DNA of 34,087 bases from a virus. Under the pieces are notes generated by a model. The model was given only the letters and a program-made list of their open reading frames with translations. It made no database searches and was not told the DNA's origin. Both the position numbers and the translations under genes were made by a program. Where the stretch lies: positions 1 to 34,087 of IMG/VR virus record IMGVR_UViG_3300033153_011469. One strand, 5' to 3'. Shown piece by piece: positions 16,843-24,906 of this stretch; within the stretch, counting starts at the first letter, position 1; each line of letters starts with the position of its first letter.

Positions 16843-17940
16843 CTATATTTTAGTTGATAATACTTTTTTTACACCGTTATCATACCAGTCATATAACATT
16901 CTTTTTAGAACAACAAAAACATCTTTCGGACTAAATCCTAAGACACAAATTGGTAAATTATATTTAGTATCAATTTTACAATTCTCGTATTTATAATGAC
17001 CTGAAAAACAAGGAGAACATTCTGCTGTAGATTGTAGAGAATAATTGTTTTTAGAATTAGGATGATTATGGCATTTAATACTAGCCGCGGTCATAAGTTG
17101 GCAAGTTCTTGTTCCCCACATATTAGCCCCTACAAGAAGACCACTCTCGCAACCTATAACGGCATCAGCATATTTGGTTAGTAAAAGAGCTTGCCTAAAA
17201 GGTATTCTCCCAGACAAATTTACTAATCTTTCATTTTCCCATTCTAAAACTTGACAATGTTTATCTCCTGTAGTTATTACTAAAATACTCTGGCTAAAGG
17301 ATATAAATTCATTTATTACTTTCTTAATATGAGGATATACCTTATGAAGCCCTGTACCGCTAAGATTTACAACAAGAACAAAACTAGTCTTTGGATATAC
17401 TTTAGGAAAAAATCCTTTACTAATTCCTTCTGGAATGTTATTTTCTATAAGAGTTTTTAAATGATTTTCACATTTTTTTTCTTCTTCTTTAGAATAATAT
17501 ATTTCCCCTTTTATTCCTTTACCACATAGATTTTTATATCCTGACCATTTTAAAGTCCAATCATAATAATTATTATCAAATTTCTTTTTCCTTTCTGCTT
17601 TAGACAATAAAATATCTTTAGTTCCTTCCATTGCCATAGTTCCATATTCTAAACTTTTATGAAGATTAATTACTTTGTCATATCCCTTAGAAATCTTCGC
17701 CCATCTTTCTTTTAATAATTTATCTATATCTTTAACATTGTCTATTAATTTCTTATCAGCAGATGGCTCATAGAATATATGTTTTTTTATATATGGATTA
17801 TGTGCTAAAAGTTGTAATCCTTTCCAATTATATTCGAATGTAACATCATAGCCCTCTTCACTTAGTATTCTTGGCAACATTGAACAATGAATAATATCTC
17901 CATATGCTCCATATCTTATAATTAAAGCTTTTTTTTTCAT
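16843..17940 (-). CDS. Second GT9-like glycosyltransferase
   Basis: 365 residues from the ATG at 17940, which overlaps the XRE stop as ATGA. An in-frame TTG 9 bases upstream is less likely. Motifs: KALIIRYGAYGDIIHCSMLP at the N-terminus, PEGISKGFFPKVYPKTSFVL and VVNLSGTGLHKVYPHIKK in the middle, RIPFRQALLLTKYADAVIGC and ESGLLVGANMWGTRTC near the C-terminus. It is a paralogue of 15526-16545: both have the R-x-G-AYGD loop, LTKYAD or MTKYAD, and an ECSPC motif. Here the usual D-T-G is replaced by E-S-G. Probably adds a sugar to the same glycan as its paralogue. Confidence 0.75.
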   Translation of the reverse strand: MKKKALIIRYGAYGDIIHCSMLPRILSEEGYDVTFEYNWKGLQLLAHNPYIKKHIFYEPSADKKLIDNVKDIDKLLKERWAKISKGYDKVINLHKSLEYGTMAMEGTKDILLSKAERKKKFDNNYYDWTLKWSGYKNLCGKGIKGEIYYSKEEEKKCENHLKTLIENNIPEGISKGFFPKVYPKTSFVLVVNLSGTGLHKVYPHIKKVINEFISFSQSILVITTGDKHCQVLEWENERLVNLSGRIPFRQALLLTKYADAVIGCESGLLVGANMWGTRTCQLMTAASIKCHNHPNSKNNYSLQSTAECSPCFSGHYKYENCKIDTKYNLPICVLGFSPKDVFVVLKRMLYDWYDNGVKKVLSTKI

Positions 17941-18143
17941 TTTATACAAAATAAATAGTCAAATTTTAAATTCAATTCATCACAAATCTTAATTCTTAAT
18001 TCAGGAGATGGATTTCTTTCCCCTTCCAATAATAACTTAAAATATATAGGAGTTATTCCAATCTTCTCACAAAAAACTTTTCTAGAAATATTTCTCCTAA
18101 GTAATGATCTTTTTAAATTATCTTTTCTTATGAAAACTTTCAT
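17937..18143 (-). CDS. XRE/Cro-type helix-turn-helix regulator
   Basis: 68 residues from the ATG at 18143; an upstream ATG at 18170 in the same frame would add 9 residues. The core is a standard HTH: NLKRSLLRRNISRKVFCEKI, then GITPIYFKLLLEGERNPSPE with the typical G-x-R-x-P-S-P. It is the first gene of the glycosyltransferase cassette and its stop overlaps the next ATG. It probably controls its own cassette. A 10-bp palindrome CTCTATAGAG lies at 18156-18165 and a tandem 11-bp repeat in its promoter; either could be its operator. Confidence 0.8.
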   Translation of the reverse strand: MKVFIRKDNLKRSLLRRNISRKVFCEKIGITPIYFKLLLEGERNPSPELRIKICDELNLKFDYLFCIK

Positions 18144-18182
18144 ATATATTCTAAACTCTATAGAGATCATTAAGTTTAATAT

Positions 18183-18211
18183 ATTATAACAGAAACAAAA
18201 CAGAAACAAAA
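18183..18211 (-). promoter_or_regulatory. Promoter of XRE cassette with tandem 11-bp repeat
   Basis: On the minus strand an extended -10 box TGTTATAAT (TATAAT at 18183-18188) follows two exact copies of TTTTGTTTCTG (18190-18211). The first base of the -10 TG motif falls in the second copy. A T-rich, CAAAA-type tract continues upstream. Transcription would start about 18176, only 6 bases before the ATG at 18170 or 33 before that at 18143. The tandem repeat covers the spacer and -35 zone, a good place for a repressor. Confidence 0.65.
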
Positions 18212-18220
18212 CAAAAAAAT

Positions 18221-18610
18221 CTATATATCTAGAAGTTTACTCAATGTTGACATCTGTTTAGATGATAATTTTTGATAAAGATATAATTCTACAAGAAAAA
18301 GATTTTTTTTTATTGCTATATCAACTTGATCTTTACATAACTCTTGATATATATATAAAGCTTTTAATATATGTGTTTTTTTTATATCTTTTTTTAGAAT
18401 AACATGTATTACATTAGTAGATAACTTTTGATATGTAACTAGAATATCTAATACATCTTCAGAGTCTTTTTTATTTATTGCTAACAAAAGAAGTTCTTTA
18501 TCCAATCTCTGATATTCATATAAAAAAGCTAAAGAGTCTCCTTTTTCAATCGCTAATCTTATTTGTTCTTTAGATAATAAATTTTTACTGAAAAAATGGT
18601 GTAAGCTCAT
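18221..18610 (-). CDS. YQ-LS repeat protein (small copy)
   Basis: 129 residues from the ATG at 18610 (MSLHHFFSKNLLSKEQ). The frame extends to an ATG at 18718, adding a hydrophobic stretch that is mostly translated T-rich promoter DNA, so I prefer the short start. It has about five units of roughly 23 residues with consensus L-S-x-x-x-I-x-x-A-I-x-K, then L-x-x-L-Y-x-YQ (AIEKGDSLAFLYEYQR, AIKKNLFLVELYLYQK). A longer paralogue is at 24893-25546. Helix-turn-helix solenoid repeats suggest binding to a partner protein. They resemble, but do not equal, the Y-Q-K-L-S phage repeats I know of. Confidence 0.6.
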   Translation of the reverse strand: MSLHHFFSKNLLSKEQIRLAIEKGDSLAFLYEYQRLDKELLLLAINKKDSEDVLDILVTYQKLSTNVIHVILKKDIKKTHILKALYIYQELCKDQVDIAIKKNLFLVELYLYQKLSSKQMSTLSKLLDI

Positions 18611-18758
18611 ATCAATATAATAACATATTAAAAACAAAAACAAAACAAAAATAAAACAAAAATAAATATTATTTGATATTAAAATATAAAATGACAGTAG
18701 AATGATTCCCACTGCCATTTTGACTAGAAAAAAACAAAAAATAAAACAAAGATAAATT

Positions 18759-18767
18759 ATTATATCA
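18759..18767 (-). promoter_or_regulatory. Extended -10 promoter just past the head-operon terminator
   Basis: TGATATAAT on the minus strand (TATAAT at 18759-18764). It lies 6-14 bases downstream of the terminator at 18773-18807 and points into the cassette. The 16 bases ATTCATGATATAATAA occur again on the plus strand at 32771-32786, where they precede another repeat-protein gene, which supports a real phage promoter. No good -35 box is seen, as is usual for extended -10 promoters. Confidence 0.6.
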
Positions 18768-18772
18768 TGAAT

Positions 18773-18807
18773 AAAAAAAAGCGAGTAAAATTCTACTCGC
18801 TTTTTTT
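18773..18807. terminator. Bidirectional Rho-independent terminator
   Basis: GCGAGTA (18781-18787) pairs with TACTCGC (18794-18800) around AAATTC. Eight A bases lie on the left and seven T on the right, so the stem could extend and the element can work in both directions. It ends the head-gene transcript after the decoration gene at 18839. This is the clearest terminator in the window. Confidence 0.9.
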
Positions 18808-18838
18808 ATAAGGTCTAATAAGTTATAACTAGAAAGGT

Positions 18839-19261
18839 CTATGTACAAACAAAGTTTTCAACATATCCCATTTTAACAGAAAAAACCGGAGTTCCTGCAA
18901 CTGTTCCTGCAACAGACTCAAGAACAATATCATCTCCATCAGCTATACTTGTTTCAGTTAATGGCACATCTAGAACTGTTAAGTCTGCATTTGTTGCAAA
19001 AGTAGCAGTACCAAAAGGTTCTAATGCTCCAGTTCCTCCTAAAGATTTGTTAAAAGTAAAAGCAAGTCCTACCGCAGTTCCTCCTGATATAATTTCTAAC
19101 TCTGATTCTAAAGCTTTTATATTAGAAAAAGCTCTAGTTCTATAAATCTCAGTAGCAGATGCTTGAGTTCCTGAAAGAGTAATACTCTCACCAGTAACTT
19201 CCATTATCTGCTCTGTATAATACTTTCCATCTGAATATTGCCCAGCATTAGGTTTAGACAT
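18839..19261 (-). CDS. Head decoration / capsid-associated protein
   Basis: A 140-residue, Gly/Thr/Ala-rich and beta-rich protein (SITLSGTQASATEIYRTRAF, TFNKSLGGTGALEPFGTATF). It is the gene right after the major coat protein in transcription order, 12 bases away, and the last before the terminator. Small beta-rich proteins here usually decorate the capsid surface. Strong ribosome site AGGAGGAA before the ATG. No sequence family is recognised, so the role rests on context. Confidence 0.6.
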   Translation of the reverse strand: MSKPNAGQYSDGKYYTEQIMEVTGESITLSGTQASATEIYRTRAFSNIKALESELEIISGGTAVGLAFTFNKSLGGTGALEPFGTATFATNADLTVLDVPLTETSIADGDDIVLESVAGTVAGTPVFSVKMGYVENFVCT

Positions 19262-19273
19262 TTATTGTTCCTC

Positions 19274-20200
19274 CTATAAACTTGTTACATGTATAATACG
19301 TTCTTCACTATCTACTGCATAATCCCATATCTTCTTAAACCCTAACAATCCTAACCATGCAATCCCTTGATCTCTTCCATAATCTGTACTATCTATTCTA
19401 AGTTGTTCTGGCAAAGCAATTCCTTCTCTAATTGCATCATCTCCAAAGAAAACCGCTTCTCCATATTGTGAACCAGACCCCAATGAATTTGATAAAAAGT
19501 TTGTTTCTTCAACAAATCTTGTCATATAATATCTTCCAACTTCTCCGCTTAATGAAGATTCAAGAGAGGTATATTGTGCAATGTCTTCAAAGCTATCATG
19601 TAATCCTCTAATAGCTGTTGTAGAACATATCGCAACATAATTATTTCCATCATAGAATGGAATATTATTTATTTTCATTTTATCTACAATATCTTTTACA
19701 TTATCAGTAGACAAATTAGCACCTGCAGTTCCTCCAGCTGTACCATCTGTTGTAAAAGTTGTGCTTGCTGTTCCTAAACAAACAACTTTAAACTTTGAAG
19801 TTACAAATTCAATAGCAGCTGCACTATCAAGAACTTTTGCCATATCATTTTTAAGAGCTATCTGCACATCAGATTGTAAACTACTTTCTTCCAAAGTTTC
19901 AGCTTTCAATGTATATGGAATTGCATTCCCATATTCAAGAATTTGCAAACTACCTTGTGTTATTGTAAAGTTTGTTTTTGGGATAGTGCTAGTTTCTGTT
20001 AAAACACCACCTTGAGTTACGATATTTGATATTTTATTAAATAAAACATACTCACCTTTGTGTGCCCCAGCAGAATCTTCAGGCTTAGTAAATTGACGAA
20101 ATTTCTGCATTGGTTGAGACGCTACTCTTATTTTAGCACTCAACTCATCATTAGAGAGATAACCACCTAAACTATTTACTGCCCAGATTTGTTGCCCCAT
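19274..20200 (-). CDS. Major capsid protein
   Basis: A 308-residue protein with the features of HK97-fold coats: an N-terminal arm (NSLGGYLSNDELSAKIRVAS), an E-loop-like region (KGEYVLFNKISNIVTQGGVL), a long spine-helix-like segment (SDVQIALKNDMAKVLDSAAA) and a closing strand (AWLGLLGFKKIWDYAVDSEE). The Y-G-R-D-Q near residue 275 is common in N4-gp56-like or related podovirus coats. Lies between scaffold and decoration genes, with a ribosome site AGGAGG. Shorter than P22 coat (430), so not a close P22 relative. Confidence 0.85.
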   Translation of the reverse strand: MGQQIWAVNSLGGYLSNDELSAKIRVASQPMQKFRQFTKPEDSAGAHKGEYVLFNKISNIVTQGGVLTETSTIPKTNFTITQGSLQILEYGNAIPYTLKAETLEESSLQSDVQIALKNDMAKVLDSAAAIEFVTSKFKVVCLGTASTTFTTDGTAGGTAGANLSTDNVKDIVDKMKINNIPFYDGNNYVAICSTTAIRGLHDSFEDIAQYTSLESSLSGEVGRYYMTRFVEETNFLSNSLGSGSQYGEAVFFGDDAIREGIALPEQLRIDSTDYGRDQGIAWLGLLGFKKIWDYAVDSEERIIHVTSL

Positions 20201-20212
20201 AAAAAATACCTC

Positions 20213-21070
20213 CTATATGAAAGAAGATCCTTGCAAAGCTTTTTGTTTAGCAATCCTTTCTTTTATATATTCCGAATTATAATCTTCTGATGTTTTTTTC
20301 TTATTAGGAATATTTCCTGATGGATTAGAATTGCCACCACCTAAAGCCATTCTACTTCTTTCTTTTACTATTTGACGATCTTTCTGTTTGATTTTGTTCG
20401 ACTCAAGCAATCCATCTTCAAACATTTCTTTAAAAGCAACCATAACTGATTGAGTTTGCGATAACGTTTTATCATTAGTGTAATGAGCTTTAGCTAATTT
20501 AAAAAAATCAGAATTCTTATCAGTTAACCCATATTTACCATATTGCTCGCTAAGACTATTCCATTCTTGAATTTGAGCATTATTTTTGGAATATTGTGTT
20601 TCCTGATCTTTAAATATTTTTTCTTTTTCCTCTTTTATTAAAAGCTTTGTCTTTTCATCTCTAAGGGCTTCTTCATAAGCCTTGTCACCATCATCAATAG
20701 CTTTTGTTAATTCTGATTTTATAACATCTAAAGTTAACTCTGGTTGTTTAGGTTCTTGAATATTGGATATTTGCTGTCTTAAACGCTCAACTTCTTGTTT
20801 AAGATAAGAACTTTCTTCTTGAGCCTCTTTCTTTTGAGATGTCAATTGATTAATTCTCTTCTGGACTGGACTAACCTCTCTATCTGTATTAGATTCCGTA
20901 GGGTTATCTACTAATCCTTCTGTAGAATTATTCTCTGACTCCGATACATTTTCAGAAACTTCGCCAGAATCTATTTTTGTTGATTGATACTGATCATCAG
21001 ACAAAGTCTTGTTTTCAGTATTATTTTTCTCAATAGATTCAGATATTTTGTTAGCTTCTTCAAATCCCAT
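20213..21070 (-). CDS. Scaffold protein
   Basis: A 285-residue, highly charged, mainly helical protein. The N-terminal 75 residues are Ser/Glu/Asn-rich and disordered. A coiled coil follows (RINQLTSQKKEAQEESSYLK, QEVERLRQQISNI), then KAIDDGDKAYEEALRDEKTK. The C-terminus is basic (KQKDRQIVKERSRMALGGG). Acidic-disordered head, coiled-coil core and basic tail that binds coat are hallmarks of phage scaffolds. It precedes the coat gene. Assembles procapsids and leaves before packaging. Confidence 0.8.
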   Translation of the reverse strand: MGFEEANKISESIEKNNTENKTLSDDQYQSTKIDSGEVSENVSESENNSTEGLVDNPTESNTDREVSPVQKRINQLTSQKKEAQEESSYLKQEVERLRQQISNIQEPKQPELTLDVIKSELTKAIDDGDKAYEEALRDEKTKLLIKEEKEKIFKDQETQYSKNNAQIQEWNSLSEQYGKYGLTDKNSDFFKLAKAHYTNDKTLSQTQSVMVAFKEMFEDGLLESNKIKQKDRQIVKERSRMALGGGNSNPSGNIPNKKKTSEDYNSEYIKERIAKQKALQGSSFI

Positions 21071-21088
21071 TTTTCAAATCCTCCATGG

Positions 21089-21406
21089 TTATTTACCCAA
21101 GCTTAGTTGCTTTTGAGCTTCATCTCCAGCAACTATAATATTTCGTAAATTATTATAAAAATCTGTTAAGCCATCTTTTCTAGAAATCCATTTGGCTAAA
21201 TCTTTATCATCTTTTATACCGCTTATACTTCCCTGTATTATCTTTTTATTTTTATCAATTCCACCAACAATACTAAATATCATACCTCTTAATATCTCAT
21301 CAACTATTTCCCACCCTTCTGTTCCCATCATGCTTTTTATTTTTATAGAATCAGATACAAGTCTTCTTAATTGTCTATTCTTTATCTCTTTTATTGTTTC
21401 TTTCAT
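21089..21406 (-). CDS. Unknown protein between portal and scaffold
   Basis: A 105-residue helical protein. The N-terminus is basic (IKEIKNRQLRRLVSDSIKIK), the middle contains a hydrophobic helix (DEILRGMIFSIVGGIDKN), and the end is helical (DKDLAKWISRKDGLTDFYNN). Its ATG overlaps the portal stop (ATGA), so the two are translated together. Genes at this place in related podoviruses often aid portal or head assembly, but nothing in the sequence shows it. The family is not recognised. Confidence 0.6.
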   Translation of the reverse strand: MKETIKEIKNRQLRRLVSDSIKIKSMMGTEGWEIVDEILRGMIFSIVGGIDKNKKIIQGSISGIKDDKDLAKWISRKDGLTDFYNNLRNIIVAGDEAQKQLSLGK

Positions 21407-23526
21407 TTTCTTCCTTTTAATAAAGTTTCTCTTAAGTTTTTTGCTGTCTCAACCTTAGCTTCTACTTTCCCTTTAAATTTATTTTCAGCTTGGCGTTGTT
21501 TCTCTTGTACCTTAGACAAATCTTTTTCTGATTTATCTAATGATTGCAACATTAACTGATTTTGACCTGCTAATTGTTGATTTTGTTGTTGTAATTGAAC
21601 AAGTCTCTCTTGTAATATCTGTTCAGGGTTTGAACTATACTTATCTATATCTTTAACTCCATCAGCTTCTAAGTAATCCAAATAAGCATTATATCTATCT
21701 TCAATAGTAACAAAATCTGGGGGCTGTTGATTTATAATTTGCATTCTAGTTAAACTTTTATTAACTTTAACTTGAGAATCACTTTCCTCTAAACTACCAT
21801 TAGATTTTACCTCAGATGGAAACGAGAAATCACTCTTAGTAATATTTTTGCCTTCTATAAATAAACTTTCTCCAATTCTTTCTTTTAATACTTGAAATAC
21901 CATTTTATATAATCTACTAATTCCTTCATTAAAAGTAATGAAATCTAAATTTGCTATTTTAGACGCCTCGGATTGTGCAATTTTTATCTCTCCAAGAGTT
22001 CCAGAACCTCTTCCAACTCCTTGAACAGAACCTGCATTTATAGCGAAATCTATACTTCCAATATATTCTTCTCCATAAGCTTTTATAGTTTGTTCTATCC
22101 TTTCGCTTGATACATCTACATTAGAACTCAAATTAAAAGGTTCTATCCCTTGATCTATAACCTGCCCAGGAATAAATTGAACTACACTACTAGTCAACCC
22201 TGAATTTGATCCATTATTTCTAAACATAGGCGTATTATTTAAAACATCTCTTCTTATTCTATTATTCTCTTGCATATCAATGATTTCTTGTACAAACCTT
22301 AGCATCTCAGGGACTCCCCTAGAAGCATATGCATTATCTTCCCTTATCTCATGGTCTATAACTTCAAAAGGAAATATATCTTCATCATTAGGCTCTCTTA
22401 TAACTCTTAAAATTTCGCCTTTAGTATCATAAGCAAAAACAGTAAAAACCCATTTTTCTAATCTATCAGAATCATTTTTTTTCCAATATGTATGGATCTC
22501 CCAGATTCTATATAATCCAGCTTTTTCATTTTCTGATATTCCACTATTAATTTTTTGCCTAGTCTCTATTAGTCTTTGCTTTACATCAGACAAAACCTCT
22601 TTATTATCATTCTTTTTTATTCTATTTTCTACAACATCTTTATCAAACTGGCTACTTTCTACAGCATCTAACAAATCTTTTTCACTCATATGAAATTCAT
22701 GACAAATTCTTCTTGCTTTTTGTATGTTTCTAGGGGTATCTGCTGGAACTATTAGCTGTTCTGGAGGTATTGCCTTAATAACTGGCCTGCTTTCTATGAT
22801 TGGCAATTGGAATTCTATTTCATCTTTTCCAGATTTAAACTCTTCTGCAACATTCTTCATTACTTTTAAATGGTCTTCATCCTCTATACTAAACTCAAAC
22901 CCAGAAAAAATATTCAATAATTCAATAACCTCTGATATATCTAGTTCTCTAAGAGCTTTTATGCCTTCATCATCTAAAACAACCTCTTTATCGCCAAGAA
23001 CAATAGTTTTATCTTTGAAATTTTTTACATTTATAGTTCTACTTACAAACTTAAAATTAAACTCTTCAAAAACTTTAAAATAACATCTTCCTTTTTCAAG
23101 CATATAATCAACGCCTAAAATAAGATTATCAAGCCAATCTACCTTGTTTCTAAGATAAAAATTTAAAGCCTTTTCTGATAATTTAGATTTTCCAGAGAAA
23201 GTACCAGAAACATCTTCTACCCCATCAGTTACATTCACAATAGAAAGTTTTCTAGTATTCCATATAGAACTTACCAATGCAGGCTTTTTCTTCCTAATTA
23301 TTTTATCTGTAAAAGGAATAGAAATATTTGGAGCACCAGTCCATGGGATATCATCTTCACTAGGATTCATCATCCTTTGATCATAAGCAACAACTAATTT
23401 GTCTAAATATACTTGCCTAGAATCATCATCACTTACAACTTCTATAACCAAATCTTTTACAAAAAGCTTGACATCTTCGGTAATTTTAATATTTTGTATT
23501 TCTTTAGAATTTACTTTATTTTCCAT
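21403..23526 (-). CDS. Portal protein
   Basis: 707 residues, close to P22 portal (725). Near residue 60 it has the portal-like segment DDIPWTGAPNISIPFTDKII, and later EIHTYWKKNDSDRLEKWVFT and IFPFEVIDHEIREDNAYASR, which recall the stem and wing domains. MLRFVQEIIDMQENNRIRRD is the conserved clip/stem helix. The last 80 residues are a Gln-rich coiled-coil barrel (QERLVQLQQQNQQLAGQNQL). It forms the dodecameric DNA channel at one vertex. Stop TGA overlaps the next gene. Confidence 0.88.
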   Translation of the reverse strand: MENKVNSKEIQNIKITEDVKLFVKDLVIEVVSDDDSRQVYLDKLVVAYDQRMMNPSEDDIPWTGAPNISIPFTDKIIRKKKPALVSSIWNTRKLSIVNVTDGVEDVSGTFSGKSKLSEKALNFYLRNKVDWLDNLILGVDYMLEKGRCYFKVFEEFNFKFVSRTINVKNFKDKTIVLGDKEVVLDDEGIKALRELDISEVIELLNIFSGFEFSIEDEDHLKVMKNVAEEFKSGKDEIEFQLPIIESRPVIKAIPPEQLIVPADTPRNIQKARRICHEFHMSEKDLLDAVESSQFDKDVVENRIKKNDNKEVLSDVKQRLIETRQKINSGISENEKAGLYRIWEIHTYWKKNDSDRLEKWVFTVFAYDTKGEILRVIREPNDEDIFPFEVIDHEIREDNAYASRGVPEMLRFVQEIIDMQENNRIRRDVLNNTPMFRNNGSNSGLTSSVVQFIPGQVIDQGIEPFNLSSNVDVSSERIEQTIKAYGEEYIGSIDFAINAGSVQGVGRGSGTLGEIKIAQSEASKIANLDFITFNEGISRLYKMVFQVLKERIGESLFIEGKNITKSDFSFPSEVKSNGSLEESDSQVKVNKSLTRMQIINQQPPDFVTIEDRYNAYLDYLEADGVKDIDKYSSNPEQILQERLVQLQQQNQQLAGQNQLMLQSLDKSEKDLSKVQEKQRQAENKFKGKVEAKVETAKNLRETLLKGRK

Positions 23527-23580
23527 ATTTTTCTCTTTTTAGTAGATTATACTATTTATATATTATATACTAAACAAAAA

Positions 23581-24906
23581 CTACCAGCCATATCTATTCT
23601 TATTTTTTATATTATTACTTTGCTTGTCATAAAACATTCTTTTTTCTAACTTATTCTTTATAAATCTCAAACCATAAATACCCATAGTAAAAGCATCAGC
23701 CCTATCTGGAGATTTGCTTATTCTTTTACGTGTATCCTCTTTTTTCTCTAAAAGAATCTTCCCATTCCTGCCTTCTGGCTTAAATCTAACACTACTTAAT
23801 TGTTGTATCAACTCTATATCTTTTGGATAATAACATAATACCTTATTTATAACTTCCATTGTATACCACCAAGATTCTGCTCTTTTATTAGCAAACCTAT
23901 CATCAATTGGCTTTTCAGCTCCATTAAAGAATATAACATTATACTCTAACTCTACCATTTTAACCCCAACACCATGACCAATACCACAAGTATCAATTAT
24001 TAACTCTTTAGTATCGTTCTTCATACAAAATGTTGTCAATTGAGAATATATTTTATCAGGATCTCTTGTATATAAATACAAATGATCAACTATTTTAGTA
24101 TCATTAAAAGCGTATGCTACAAACTCATCACCTCCAAACGCTGGATCTATAGATATTATCCTTCTTCCCTCTGAACTAATAGTCTTTATAACCCTTAAAT
24201 CTTCTATCATTTTTGATGTTATTAATGTAAATTCTTCGTCAGCTATGAAAGAACACAACATTTCTTGATTAAATAATACAGGAAGCATTTCTTCCCTTGC
24301 TTTTTCTAACTCTTCTTTACTTATTATGTCACTATCTGTTGCTCTAAGCTGAAGAGTATACCAATCTTCTCTATTAGAAACTTCATTCCACATCTTAAAA
24401 GCATGATTTTGCCCTTTAGGAGTAAAAATAAACATAGCCCATCTTCTAGGGTCTTGAGCCATGATCGGTCTAAATATCTCATTCCATACCTCGCTATGTT
24501 TAAACACAGCCCATTCATCAAAGACAACCCCTTTACAGTCTATACCTCTCAAAGAATCAGGATCATCAGCTCCTTTGATCTGTAATATAGAGCCATTTAA
24601 AAACTCAATATATAACTCTTGTTCCACTTTTCTTTTTATATATTTCTCTGGAATCCATTTAGAAAGCATGTTTGGATCACGCCATATAATGTTTTTTGCC
24701 TGTTTGTATGTAGGTGCAATATATAAATAAACGCTATTGCTATTCAGAAGACATTCTTTGACCAATATATTTAAAGCTAATGTTGTTTTTCTATGTCTTC
24801 TAGCCCAGTTTAACATAAAAAAACGAGCTTCTTTATTGTCAAACGCCTTTAATATCTTCTTTTGACCACTATGCAAAGAACTACAAAACTCTTTAATAGG
24901 TATCAA
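23581..24906 (-). CDS. terL: Terminase large subunit, TTG start
   Basis: 441 residues. ATPase: Walker A is divergent, WARRHRKTTLAL at residues 34-45, without the usual Gly before Lys. Walker B VVFDEWAVF at 127-135, coupling motif FTPKG at 161-165. Nuclease: SIDPAFGG (Asp254), LIIDTCGIG (Asp305), SPDRADAF (401-404). This is a canonical packaging motor and headful nuclease layout. The only early start in frame is TTG at 24906, inside the end of the upstream gene; an ATG start at residue 31 would cut the adenine-binding region. The TTG is therefore chosen. Confidence 0.9.
   Translation of the reverse strand: MIPIKEFCSSLHSGQKKILKAFDNKEARFFMLNWARRHRKTTLALNILVKECLLNSNSVYLYIAPTYKQAKNIIWRDPNMLSKWIPEKYIKRKVEQELYIEFLNGSILQIKGADDPDSLRGIDCKGVVFDEWAVFKHSEVWNEIFRPIMAQDPRRWAMFIFTPKGQNHAFKMWNEVSNREDWYTLQLRATDSDIISKEELEKAREEMLPVLFNQEMLCSFIADEEFTLITSKMIEDLRVIKTISSEGRRIISIDPAFGGDEFVAYAFNDTKIVDHLYLYTRDPDKIYSQLTTFCMKNDTKELIIDTCGIGHGVGVKMVELEYNVIFFNGAEKPIDDRFANKRAESWWYTMEVINKVLCYYPKDIELIQQLSSVRFKPEGRNGKILLEKKEDTRKRISKSPDRADAFTMGIYGLRFIKNKLEKRMFYDKQSNNIKNKNRYGW

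Noticed and set aside
18611-18718. N-terminal membrane segment of the small YQ-LS repeat protein
   Set aside because: It translates T-rich promoter-like DNA; the paralogue at 24893 has no such segment. The start at 18610 is preferred, though the longer form is not excluded.
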